Source: Polietes domitor
Taxonomy: Eukaryota > Arthropoda > Insecta > Diptera > Muscidae
Assembly (NCBI GenBank): GCA_947397865.1
Contig: OX377620.1
Span: forward strand, 91,919,924-91,983,923
DNA length: 64,000 bases
Reading direction: 5' to 3'
The translations under genes were made by a program, and so were the position numbers. Below are positions 45,391-56,124 of this stretch, in pieces. Below the pieces are notes generated by a model, which saw only the letters and a program-made list of their open reading frames with translations, ran no database searches and was not told the DNA's origin. Numbering within the stretch: the stretch's first letter is position 1; each line of letters opens with the position of its first letter.

Positions 45391-47087
45391 TAGGGTTTGC
45401 ATCCCGGGATTTCCCGCGGGAAAATTCATTTCCCGTATCCCGGGAAATTCTCGGGAATTCAGTTGAAACTTTTACATATTTCTTTGCATATTCTTTCATA
45501 ATTTTCACAATAAAATTAACTAGTAAATCAAAAAATTTTTTTTTTCAAATCCATGCTTTATGCAAGCTGAATTCTATTGGGCCTAGAAATTCTTTTTTAG
45601 TTATCTTTTGTAGAAGGAAAAATTACTGCGTTATCAGGAGCAGAAATAATAGATTTTTAATTAGTGGTTTGTATGGGAGGTACCACGCCCCTTTGTCCAT
45701 TCCCGCTCATATTTGCAGCAGCACTTAAAAAATGCACACCAAACCGACGTACCAAATTTTGTTCAAATACCGTTATCAGGAGCAGAAATAATAGATTTTT
45801 AATTTGTGGTTTGTATGGGAGGTACCACGCCCCTTTGTACAATCCCGCCCATATTTGCAGCAGCACTTAAAAAATCCACACCAAACCGACGTACCAAATT
45901 TTGTTCAAATACCGTTATCAGGAGCAGAAATAATAGATTTTTAATTTGTGGTTTGTATGGGAGGTACCACGCCCCTTTGTACAATCCCGCCCATATTTGC
46001 AGCAGCACTTACAACATGCACACCAAACCGACGTACCAAATTTTGTTTAAATACCGTTATCAGGAGCAGAAATAATAGATTTTTAATTTGTGGTTTGTAT
46101 GGGAGGTACCACGCCCCTTTGTACAATCCCGCCCATATTTGCAGCAGCACTTAAAAAATCCACACCAAACCGACGTACCAAATTTTGTTCAAATACCGTT
46201 ATCAGGAACAGAAATAATAGATTTTTAATTTGTGGTTTGTATGGGAGGTACCACGCCCCTTTGTACAATCCCGCCCATATTTGCAGCAGCACTTACAACA
46301 TGCACACCAAACCGACGTACCAAATTTTTTTTAAATACCGTGATCAGGAGCAGAAATAATAGATTTTTAATTTGTGGTTTGTATGGGAGGTACCACGCCC
46401 CTTTGTCCAATTGGTCAAATTTTTCCATTTCCTTGTATTGTCATCGAAAATGATTAAGTGTGCAAAATTTGAGCAAAATTGATTGAGAAAAAAGCTTTCA
46501 AAAATTGATTTCAAATTTTGTGGCACACAAACATATATAGAAAGTAACCTTATATAAGCATGGAAAAATGTTATAGAATAATTTAGCTCATATCGCTTTT
46601 AATTAGGTATTTCAAATATTGCAGTTGGATAACAAACTAATTTTAAGCTGCGTTCGGATGTACACTCAAAATCCACTTTTTCGGATTTTGCCTGTCGAAC
46701 TCCGTATGAAAAAGTGTAGAATCCGGAAAAAGTAGTTTTTGGGCGTGTGCCCGAACGCCCAAAATAAGTTTAAAGTTTTCGAAGCGACAGGACAAACAGA
46801 CAACTTAAACATTTTATTTAATGACTGACTATTAAGCAAACATCTGTTGAATGCATTTAACATTTAATTAATTTTGAAACTTGAAAAGACATTTTAATTG
46901 ATCTCACATCGCACTTTATTATATAAATTCTGTAGCAGGTTCGTTTATTTTTATTTAATTTACTTTAATAAAATGTGTTTAACTCATAATAAACAATATG
47001 TTGACGATTTCCCGTGCTGTCCCGAGAAATTCAAAAAATAATTCTCGTGTCCCGGGAAATAAAAAGTACAGGAAAATGCAAACCCTA
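45391..47087. mobile_element. hAT-like non-autonomous element with tandem array (1697 bases)
   Basis: Perfect 12-base inverted ends TAGGGTTTGCAT and ATGCAAACCCTA are flanked by a perfect 8-base duplication CTTTCAAT (45383-45390 and 47088-47095). An 8-base duplication with a T/CAGGG-type end is the hAT signature. Both ends carry inverted CCCGGGAAAT-type words (TCCCGGGATTTCCCGCGGGA on the left, GTCCCGAGAAATTC and TCCCGGGAAAT on the right). The interior includes a 142-base tandem array and no transposase frame. Confidence 0.85.
45632..46411. repeat. 142-base tandem array, about 5.5 units, with dimer structure
   Basis: GTTATCAGGAGCAGAAATAA recurs at 45631, 45773, 45915, 46057, 46199 and 46341 (one as GTGATCAGG, one with GGAACAG), a constant 142-base step. 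Every unit has GGGAGGTACCACGCCCCTTT and ACACCAAACCGACGTACCAA. Units alternate between AAAAAATCCACA (45868, 46152) and ACAACATGCACA (46010, 46294), so the copied block is a 284-base dimer. Because 142 is not a multiple of three, the repeated open frames seen on both strands are by-products. Confidence 0.9.
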
Positions 47088-47095
47088 CTTTCAAT

Positions 47096-47599
47096 CAAAT
47101 CAAAAATTGTCTAAAATCAACACACCCTACTGCTACAGTTCTTACAAAATATAGTCGAACTATTGATTTAACTATGTCAAATGTGAAGTGAGTAATTAAG
47201 ACGAAATATATTTTTTATAATATGCTAATTTGTTTTAGTATTCATATCAACATACAATAATTTGTTGAAACTGTAACGAAGTTATAAAATATCTGAAACA
47301 CCGACTAATGCGTGGGTAGCTAGATGTGTTAAGTGTTAGATCTATTAATTAAATTTGAATATTGATTTTTCTTAAGAAAACATTATAAACTATTTCTCTA
47401 CATGACAGCTCGTTATGCTTATCAAGAAAAAAAAAAACTATAAAAAAATATGAATAAAAACAACTCTCAATATAGGACCGAAACTTAAATCATTGTTGGT
47501 GGCTTAACTTATCATTGGTGCTGCAGAAGTCAATACACCAGAGAAACAACTTATACATAAAAATTTAAAATTTTTAAATTTGATTTTCTTTTGGGAAAT
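47096..47599. other. Unique AT-rich DNA
   Basis: Nothing recognised beyond A-rich tracts (47427-47437). Confidence 0.35.
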
Positions 47600-47990
47600 A
47601 TTAAAAACTTACTTCCAAAGTAGAGAGTCTTTAACGCAAACTGTACAAAAATTATGTGGAAATTTTTCGAAAAGAGATCGGGCTTCAATACAGCCCTCAT
47701 GAAGCTCATTTTCAACTCGGTGGCTATGACAATAAGCTAAATTGCTGCATATGGGGTTCAGAGAACCCACACGTGCATATTGAGAAGCCAATGCATCCAC
47801 AACGACTCACTGCTTGGTGTGGATTTTAGGATGGCGGCATCATTGGGCCATCTCGAGCCATTCGTGGTAGTCATAAAAATGATTCCATTCCATTATTAAA
47901 TGACAAAGTTTCTTTCCAATAAAGCCAGACAGACTTTTTATAGCCGATTCTAATTTAAAAATTTAAATGGTCCACCCCTTACCCTTAAAT
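47600..47990 (+). pseudogene. Family F mariner transposase fragment, longest copy
   Basis: The plus strand reads SPHEAHFQLGGYDNKLNC, then IWGSENPHVHIEKPMHPQRL, then CGF, a stop, and DGGIIGP. This is the first catalytic block of a mariner-type transposase, but the Asp expected in SDEAHF is His. The coding sequence then jumps to a short 3' flank ending TTTAAATGGTCCACCCCTTA, whose inverse resembles the F terminus at 58404. The later catalytic residues are deleted. Confidence 0.75.
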
Positions 47991-48194
47991 TCAGAGAGCA
48001 GCTGTTTCCAACATATAAGGACTTTAGACAATTTTATTTTAACCAAAATTTCAGAGTAATTTTAAATAGGTTAGGATGATTTGTGTGAGAGATACGTTAC
48101 AAATTTTAAATATCCAAAAAATATATCTGAGCTGGGGTATGTCCAAAGTCGGTTACGCAGAGTAAATCGCCCAAATGGTAATTTTTCATATTTC

Positions 48195-49293
48195 AATTTA
48201 GGACACTCCACGAAAGTATTATATCTTTGTGCATTTGTTTGTAATACCCAAAAGGAAGCGAGATAGACCTATTGTTATTGTTGTTATACCGATCGACGTA
48301 GAATCACATTTTTTAATCGATTTAGCAAAGTCCGTCTGTCTGTCTGTCCATCTATTCTTGTAATCAGAGTACAGGTCACAATTGTAGGGATAAGGACGAA
48401 CGCTATTTAATTTGAAGAAAATCGGTTCAGATTTAGATTTGACTCTCTTCACTCTAGATACCACTTATTTTAAAAGATGTTCTTCAAATTGACAAAACAT
48501 CTTATATTTCAACTAGAAACAGAAACAGTGGAAATCGGTTCAGTTTTATATATTGCTCCCATACAAAATGTTCTCCCAATTTGAGTTTTTCCGCTCTAGA
48601 AATCACATATTTTATCAGATTGTCTTCAAATTTGGCAAAATATCTTATATTTAAACTAGAGTCATCTATGGTGCAAATAGGTCAGTTCGGTTCAGATTGA
48701 TATATAGGTCCCATTCAAATTTCGCTCCCGATTTGACTTTTTCTGCTCCATAAACCACATATTTTAACAGATCTTCTTCAAATTTGGCAAAAAATATTTT
48801 ATATTTTCACTAGAAACACTCATTGTGAAAATAGGTCAGATCGCGTCAGATTTGTATATTGCTCCCACACAAATTTCACTCCCGATTTGACGTTTTCCGT
48901 CCCAAAAACCACGTATTTTCACCGAATTTTTTCAAATCTTGAAAAATTGCTTATATTTCAACCTGAAACAACTCCCAAACAAATTTTCAACCCCGACTTG
49001 ACTTTTTCCGTCCCAGAAACCACGTATGTATTTTCACCGATTTTTTTTCTTCAATTTGAGCATAACACGTTATACTTTGAATGGAAGAACCTGTTGTGAA
49101 AGTGGATATAGCCCCGATACAATTACTCTTCTCGATTTGACAAATTGGGTCAGGTTATATCAGCCTATGATTAGGAAACATAAAAAAAATCATTCCCGTT
49201 TTCACTTTTTTACCGAGTTGGATTGCATTCGGATTGAAAGTGGAGTGTATCTTATAGTTGGCGCCGCCCGACTATAGCCTTTCCTTACTTGTT
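48195..49293 (-). repeat. Family A element, nearly full-length
   Basis: Read on plus: the inverted right end (GCATTTGTTTGTAATACCCA, ATACCGATCGACGTAGAATC, CCGTCTGTCTGTCTGTCCAT), six internal units of about 150 bases with GGTTCAGATT and CGATTTGA, and the outer end TTGGCGCCGCCCGACTATAG, then CCTTTCCTTACTTGTT. It is the most complete A copy in the window (about 1.1 kb). Confidence 0.8.
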
Positions 49294-49339
49294 CATATTA
49301 AATATCTTTTCTTTTTTGTATGGAATTTTTGGGACATTT

Positions 49340-49362
49340 GGGACTGTAGAGTGAGGGTATAA
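49340..49362. repeat. Family C right-end fragment
   Basis: GACTGTAGAGTGAGGGTATA matches the last 20 bases of family C at 19267-19286 apart from the first few bases. Only this end is present. Confidence 0.4.
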
Positions 49363-49789
49363 ACACAATTGCGAGGCAAAAACCCTTATTAACAATTTGT
49401 TTCTAAAGAGTTTTCCAAAAAAAAACAAAATCCATCTAGAGTCCATAATGGAGCGATCATTTTTCTCGGAGTGCCAAATGGAAAGAACTCGCGCATCAGG
49501 CTTATTAATTTTGAAACACTCAATAGTGAAATTAAGGCTATGGTAGAAAAATAAATCCATCGGCGCTTAATTCCAATGTTCCTGAAAATAAATCAACGGC
49601 CACCCACAGCGAAACGGGGTGACCAAACAAAATAATAATTATTCTGAAAACCACAGCACTCATCCAGAAAATGCAGCCAGGACGGAAGTTACGATATTCT
49701 CTGGATGATGGATGACTTGTTTACAAATCGATGTATGTACATGCGTCTAACCAAAGGTCATTGCCGCTTAATCACAAGTTCGCGTTTGT

Positions 49790-50640
49790 TGAGCGTTAAC
49801 TGTATCTAATTTTCAATGAATGAATGAAATTGTAATGAAAACGCTTTAATGCGTAAACGTTAATTTAACGATGTAAACACCGAAACACGAAAACAAACAG
49901 AGAGTCACACACAGGCAGCAACAACAACAATCAAAGTATGAAATAATAAATGCCACAACGAAAACCTCGAAACAAAACAAAACAACAGACAGCAAACGAA
50001 ACGCACAATAACAACACAGCACAACGAACGGCGAAATAAACGCCATAAAAACTTTTAGAATGTTTAGGGAACGAGGAAAAAGGGAAACTACAACAACGAC
50101 GACAATGCTGGCGTCCGCGGCGGCGTTGACGACGACGATGGCGATGACGAGTTGTTGTAGTCAATCAAAATAAATGAAAAAATTGCGTGTGGCGTTTGGG
50201 TGAGTGCGTATAAAAGCGAATACATAAATCACAACAGAAACCGAAAAACAAAACAAGCGAAATGTAATCAAAATATTCAACACCATCGGACGGAGCAGAT
50301 ACTCACTCACCCAGCCAACAGTTCCACACACCAGATAACGCCATACAGGTTCCCACACAGATGCAGGTCCAACAGCCGATACTGATGCCAATGCCGGACA
50401 CAAAGTTAACGTCGTAATCGTCGGAGAATCATCTTGTGAATGAAATTGTTGTAGTTAGTGATCGTAAGAAATCACCAACAACAAAAATTAACATAAACAA
50501 ATAGCAATTGGAAGGAAAATGCCAAACAACAGAAAGATCCACCATTGATACCCCACCCCGCCGGAGAATACTATTCACACACATGTGTGTACCAGCCCCA
50601 CCATCACTCATTCAAACTTTGTTTAGGTACTAGGGTTGCC
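49790..50640 (+). promoter_or_regulatory. Candidate promoter / 5' untranslated exon of an unseen gene
   Basis: This non-repetitive block is CAA- and ACA-rich, in the style of fly 5' leaders. It contains TATAAAAG at 50210 in GTGCGTATAAAAGCGAA, a GC-rich patch (GCGTCCGCGGCGGCGTTGAC), and an inverted pair CTACAACAAC (50090) / GTTGTTGTAG (50151). Downstream, a plus-strand frame (about 50268-50416) reads PSDGADTHSPSQQFHT, then VPTQMQVQQPILMPMPDTK and a stop, compositionally more protein-like than its surroundings, though its first ATG is late. No initiator or splice sites could be confirmed. Confidence 0.3.
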
Positions 50641-50778
50641 AAGCTGGGCTGGGTTGTTAGGCAAGTTTTTTAAGTTCCTCAAATTTGCTATCCCCCCAAA
50701 AAAGGAAATTAATTCAGAGTATCGCATATGAGGGTCCCACCTGAACATTGCGTCAAAACAATTGTCATACTTTATTTT

Positions 50779-52975
50779 TATACCCTCCACATCCAGGATG
50801 GAGGTATACTAAGTTTGTCATTCCGTTTGTAACACCTTGAAATATCGACCTAAGACCCTATAACGTATATATATTCCTGATCGTCATAAAATTCTAAGAC
50901 GATCTAGCCATGTCCGTCTGTTAAAGGCACGCTGGCATATAAACGAAAAGAGCTAGGGGGACCAAATTTTGCAAAAATATGTACGTCTTATAGTCGGAGG
51001 TCGGTTGGGATTGAAACTGGGCGAAATCGGCCCAAAGGGAAAAATTTTTCCCTCACAAGGGCTAAAAAACCATAAAAATACCTAATATTTTAGAGTATTT
51101 AAGCATGTTTCTTCAATATGTCGGCTTGTACTTACTTGATATTGGGTATGTGCATTTCCCCGATAACAAAAACGTGCACCATAAAACGATTTTTATTCGG
51201 GGGTGAAATGGGGCAAAAAGGGATAAAAATGGTACATATAAAACGATGTGTACATTAGAGCGTACCAGGTTACAAGTAAAAAAAAAAGTTCGCCGTACAC
51301 CTTCGAATATGAAGTATTATTGAAAGGTAGTTTCAAAAATTTTTTTTTATTTTTTTATGCCGAACGTAGGGGTCGCGCTTTTACATTTTTCTATATAACT
51401 TCTGCATTTATAAACGGATTTTAAAGTGTGATACATCGATGTTTTTGTCTCGACGTCAGAAGAGTTTCATGATTTTATGCGAGCTTTAATTTTCTGATAT
51501 TAGAGTGGTACATTGGGGTAGTAGCAACTGAGATATGATGCGTAAGTACCAGAAGGGGGTGCTTGAGCTCAGGGACTTCAAAGACAAAAAAATCGGCCTC
51601 GTCGAGACAAAAACATCGATGTATCACACTTTAAAATACGTTTATAAATACAGAAGTTATATAAAAAAATGTAAAAGCGCGACCCCTACGTTCGGCATAA
51701 AAAAATAAAAAAAAGGTGTACGGCGAACTTTTTTTTTTGAGGTACGCCCTAGTGTACATTCCTCTAATTGAGTAGATACATAATATGAAATTATTTTTTC
51801 CAAATTCGTACTCCAAACTTCCAATCTCTATTCCTAGAGGGATAAAAATGGTACTAACCAAACGGCTACACCTAGAATAATGAAATTCGGTGTATACATT
51901 CCTCTGATTGCGTTGACACGTAAAATAGAAGGAATTTTCCAAATTCGTACTTTTTGGTGTTTGGTGTGTGGAAAAAGGGGATGAAAATAGTTCCTACCAA
52001 ATGACCGCAACTAGAGTCATGAATTCGGAGTATACATTCCTCTGACTGCGTAGACACGAAAAATAAAACGTGTTTTCCAAATTCGTACTTTCAAGGGATA
52101 CAATGGGTACAGGGGATAAAAATAGATCCAACTAAACGAATACAACTAGAATGATGAAATTCGGTGTGTACATCCCTCTAATTGCGTAGATACGTAAAAT
52201 AACGAGCATTTAGATATCGTACTCTTGAGGGGGTAAAATTGGAAAAAGGGGATAAAAATGGTACCCACAAAATGGCCGCAGCCAGAATCATGGAATTCGG
52301 TATAGGCATCCCTCTGACTCCGTAGGCATGAAAAATAAATGTTTTTTTTTTTCAAATGCTTACATTCAAGGGATACAATGGGATAAAAATGGTACCAAAT
52401 AAAGGGCTACAGGTAGAAAGAAGAAATTCGGTTTGTACATTCATCTAATCCGTAGACACGTAAAATAAAGAGATTCTAGAAAGTCGTACTCTTAAGGGGT
52501 AAAATGGGGAAAAAGGGATGAAAATAGTACCAACTAAACGGCTACAGCTAGAATGATGAAATTTGAAAAGAAAAGGGATAAAAATGGTACCAACCAAATG
52601 GCCGCAGATAGAATCATGGAATTCGGTGTATACATTCCTCTGACTGCATAGCCACGCAAAATAAAAAGATTTTTCCAAATTCGCACTTTTATACTTTAAC
52701 GGCAAAACTTGGTTGAATCATGAATTTAGGTTATACAGGGCAAGATAACGTCAGATAATGGATTTTCAAAATTTTTACTTTTGGAATTAAAATAGGATGG
52801 AAGTACAACCAACCAATGTTTATGGAAAGTGCTTCCACTTTCCCCAATGTTTATGGTATTTAAGCTTTTTTAAAGATTGCTGCATTATATTTACTTTTTG
52901 AATTGACTTGAAGAATTATTTCGATATCTTTAGTATAAACATATTGGTTGCCTTGAATTATAAGCGTGGGTTGAT
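50779..52975 (-). mobile_element. Family B element with foldback insertion
   Basis: Begins with the inverted right end (TACCCTCCACATCCAGGATG, GTTTGTAACACCTTGAAATA), continues through inverted internal units (AAATTCGTACTTT, TTGGTACC-type words) and reaches the middle region TTGGAATTAAAATAGGATGG and the ATATTGGTTGCCTTG word near 52940. A 496-base foldback element interrupts it at 51256-51751. The left end is missing where the mariner copy G begins. Confidence 0.75.
51256..51751. mobile_element. Foldback element, hAT-like target duplication (496 bases)
   Basis: Flanked by perfect 8-base repeats GTGTACAT (51248-51255, 51752-51759). The ends TAGAGCGTACC and GGTACGCCCTA are inverted with one mismatch, and the inversion extends inward for much of each arm: AAAGTTCGCCGTACACC, GGGGTCGCGCTTTTACATTT and CATCGATGTTTTTGTCTCGA all have inverted partners between 51600 and 51730. 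There is a small unpaired centre of about 130 bases and no coding sequence. Confidence 0.85.
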
Positions 52976-52984
52976 ATAATTAAA

Positions 52985-53905
52985 ATTTTATATTTATTTA
53001 TAAAATTATTTTTAATTTTTTTTATATTTGTTTTGCAATAATAAAAGTAATAACGTCGGTAGCGGTCGATTCGTTGGACCCAATTTTCGATGACTCGGTC
53101 ACACATTTCGGCCGTAACGGCTGCTATTTCGTGTTCAACGTTGGCTCTGAGTTCTTCCAACGTTGTCGGCTTGTTGGTGTTCTATGATTTGACGTAGCTC
53201 CAAAGAAAAAAATCTAGAGGCGTTAAATCGCACGAACGAGACGGCCAATTGACTGGTCCATTACTTGAGATAACAAGCTCACCAAACTTACTCTCCAATA
53301 AGTCGATTGTAACCTGTTGAAACCACTTGTCGTCCAATCAATGTTTCCCAATTCGGGCCAAAAATAATCGATAACGCCATACTCAGTAACGTGACGATGG
53401 TTATTGTCGACGAAAAATATGGCCCAATGACGCCACCGGCATACAAACCGCACCAAACAGTTATTTTTTGTGGATGATGTGGTAAGACATGAAGCACATG
53501 TGGATTTTCACCAAACCAATAACGCATATTTTGCTTATTGACGAACCCATTGAGCCAAAAATGAGCTTCGTAACTGAAGATGATTTTGCGATGAAATTCA
53601 TCATCTTAGCGCATCTTCTCCACAGCCCAATCGGAGAACGTATGTCGCGTCAAATGGTTCATCAGCTTCAATTCTTGAGTCAGCTTGATCTTGTATGGGC
53701 GTAAACCAAGATCCTTACGCAAAATTCGCCACAAAGTGGTCTTTGGCATCGCCAAGATAACTCCGCGGAATCGACTGATTTGGATCGTTTGCTACGGACG
53801 CCTGATCGGCAGCGATATTTTTGTCACTTCGACCAACCCGTTGTCTCACTCACATTTTTGCACTAAACTTGTTATTGCATTTTTGCGGTAGTACATTTTT
53901 GTAAT
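52985..53905 (-). pseudogene. Mariner-type transposase, doubly inactivated (copy G)
   Basis: The minus strand runs from N-terminal linker pieces (about 53700-53850) through KIIFSYEAHFWLNGFVNKQN, MRYWFGENPHV, ITVWCGLYAGGVIGPYF, then VIDYFWPELGNIDW in a shifted frame. It continues DDKWFQQVTIDLLESKFGEL, WPSRSCDLTPLDFFLW, a stop, and the C-terminal RANVEHEIAAVTAEMCDRVI with ENWVQRIDRYRR. The first catalytic Asp (SDEAHF in relatives) is Tyr, and the block after FQQ that carries the second catalytic Asp (DGATCH) is deleted in frame. Frameshifts and a stop add to this. No terminal repeats were identified. Confidence 0.85.
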
Positions 53906-55079
53906 TTGCATACGTTCGTGTACTTTACCATGATGAAAATGTTGAGTTTACTGCAGAAAAGGAAAGTAACAGTTAAATTCAAAGTTGTCAAGTACCTATT
54001 GGAAAACCCTTTACTAGAAGAAGCGTTGCATATGAGCCCAAAATATTCCTTTTTTAAGGCTACAACCCTAAATAGATTTCAAATATGATTTTCTCGATGA
54101 AAGGTAAATGGCAACAGGGTTCATAAAAACATATGCTACTTTTTGAAAACAAAAAAAAACACCTATTCCTTCATTTGACCACCGACGACACAATAGATTT
54201 GTCCAACGACACAACAATTGTGTGGCTAATTCTATATTGAGGCAAAACCTTGTTTATTTATTATTTCCAGCTGGCAACCCCCAAATGGTTCACACATTTT
54301 GTTTTAATTGACTTTGATCTCGATCTCGGTTTTCCCATTTCCAGAAGATCTTCGCTTGGGACAAAGAAGATGTCCAGTAGTTTTGTTGTTTATGGTGAAG
54401 GTGACTGAGTCGGGCGGGTATTGACAAGATTTGTTGTTTGTTGTTATACTAGATTATGCCTACACTTATTTATTATTCAAATTTGTTAGTGAATCCACGG
54501 CTGAGAACTGCCAGAGGTGACCATAGTGATTTGAGATTTTGATGTAGTTCCAAATATGTACTGAACATTCGTCCTAGAAAAATATGCAATACATTGCATA
54601 CATTTGTTGCTTTTGTTTCTATTTGTTAGAAACAAAAATGTTCTCGAATCCGTATAAAAATTCAAGTTCAATCATATAATGACAAAGAATGAATAAATAA
54701 AAATATGAAACAAAAAAATCAAGACACGAATATCCATGTTCAGTTTCATTTAAAAAAAGCTTAAAGAGTTCCCTCGAAGGTCTTTAACAAAAAAGGGTTA
54801 ATTATTTTTATTGAGTAAATAAATATGCATATGTTGAATTATAATCCATGAAATGTTTAGAAAAAGTACAAAAATATGTACCGATAGCAAATATATGCAT
54901 AGTGCTCATAAATACCTCGAAAAGTGTGATTATATGTGTAAGTACCTCAATTATTTTAAGAGATATCTGACTGACAAGAAAAAATCATATTTTTGGTGAG
55001 GTGGGTTTCGTGTTTTTAATGTTCTGATCTAAATATGTGATCGAACTTAAAACTTTGTTCACTCTTGTTTATAAAATTT
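53906..55079. other. Unique AT-rich DNA
   Basis: No recognised gene or repeat. The 60-codon frame at 53906-54088 has no motif. Confidence 0.35.
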
Positions 55080-55139
55080 TATATGTCTCCTATGATTTAC
55101 TTTTCCCGTCTAGAAACCACATATTTCAACAAATAACTT
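55080..55139 (-). repeat. Family A fragment
   Basis: TTTACTTTTCCCGTCTAGAAACCACATATTTCAAC is a single piece of the A internal unit (compare GACTTTTTCCGCTCTAGAAA). It stops where the mini-mariner K2 begins. Confidence 0.5.
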
Positions 55140-55322
55140 TTTTTTGAAAATGCTATAAAAAACTACCGTTTATTTTCACAAGTTTCTTTTTTTATTTGAA
55201 AGTACAATCCTTCCGGTTAATAATTGAAAATAATTTCATTCAAATGGCTGCTGAGGGCACCCCACAAATAATAGTCCAACGGTTGAATAGTTGAAAAAAA
55301 GCGTTAGATGGCGGACCCTATA
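55140..55322 (-). mobile_element. Mini-mariner K, copy 2
   Basis: The right end TGGCGGACCCTATA is intact; the left terminal repeat is absent. The minus strand reads PLDYYLWGAL fused to SSHLNEIIFNY and a stop, the same internal fusion as copy 1 at 41272-41466. Confidence 0.75.
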
Positions 55323-55446
55323 TTATTTATCGTAAATACGACTTAATTTAGAAGCGTTTAATGCTCTTCCTGAATCATTTTGGCCTACGGACCATCGCGG
55401 TATGTTCACTCCAAAACTGAAAAATTTTCAATACAAAAACATATAA

Positions 55447-56108
55447 TGAAAGGCTAAAGTCGGGCGGAACGAATATACAAATAAACTCCACATTCTACCC
55501 AATTACAACTGAATTCGGGGAAAAAAGTGTTATCGGAACGATTTTTGTATGGGTACTATATATGTGGAGTATAGAGTGGAAAGAGTCAAATCCGGAGATA
55601 TATTGGAGTTATATATAAATCTGAACCGATATGGCTCACTTGCATCACAGATGTTTCTAGTTGAAACAAAAGAAACTTTCCCAAATTTGTAAAAATCAGT
55701 TATAATATGTGGTCTCTTGTGCGAAAAAGTCCAATCGAGAGCAACATTTTTATATGAGTTATATTTAAATCTGAACCACTTTCACAATATATGTTTCTAG
55801 TTCACTTATAAGGTATTGTGCCAAATTTATAGCAAATCGAGTAAAATTTGTGGTTTCTAGAGCGGATAGAATTCAAATCGGGAGCGACATTTGTATGGAG
55901 GCTATACCTAAATCTGAACCGATATGCATTCGACCTGGGCCCGTAAAACTTACTTGTGCCAATTTTTGTTAGGATCGGGCGATAATTGCGACCTGTAATT
56001 TGATTACCAGACAGACTGCTAAATCGATTCAGAAAGTTATTCTAATCCGATCTGTATATTAAACGATGGGCCTAGTTTCTAGTTTCCTTTTGCGTGTTAC
56101 AAACAAAT
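55447..56108 (+). repeat. Family A element
   Basis: Starts AAAGGCTAAAGTCGGGCGG (the ACAAGTAAGG outer end is missing), has three to four internal units (AATCTGAACCGAT) and ends GACAGACTGCTAAATCGATT, with GTTACAAACAAATTAG close to the LINE fragment. Confidence 0.7.
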
Positions 56109-56124
56109 TAGTAACATATTTGCT

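Noticed and set aside
45632..46411. Regular direct repeats considered as a CRISPR array
   Set aside because: There are no spacers: the whole 142-base unit repeats, and this is an animal genome.
45657..46453. A ladder of similar 60-90 codon open frames on both strands, resembling a tandem gene family or repeat protein
   Set aside because: They arise from the 142-base tandem array. The unit is not a multiple of three, so each frame ends in the next unit, and both strands give them equally.
50161..50403. An 80-codon minus-strand frame with hydrophobic stretches (candidate membrane peptide)
   Set aside because: It is the complement of CAA-rich text, which automatically yields Leu/Val/Cys/Phe-rich frames. 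There is no other support.
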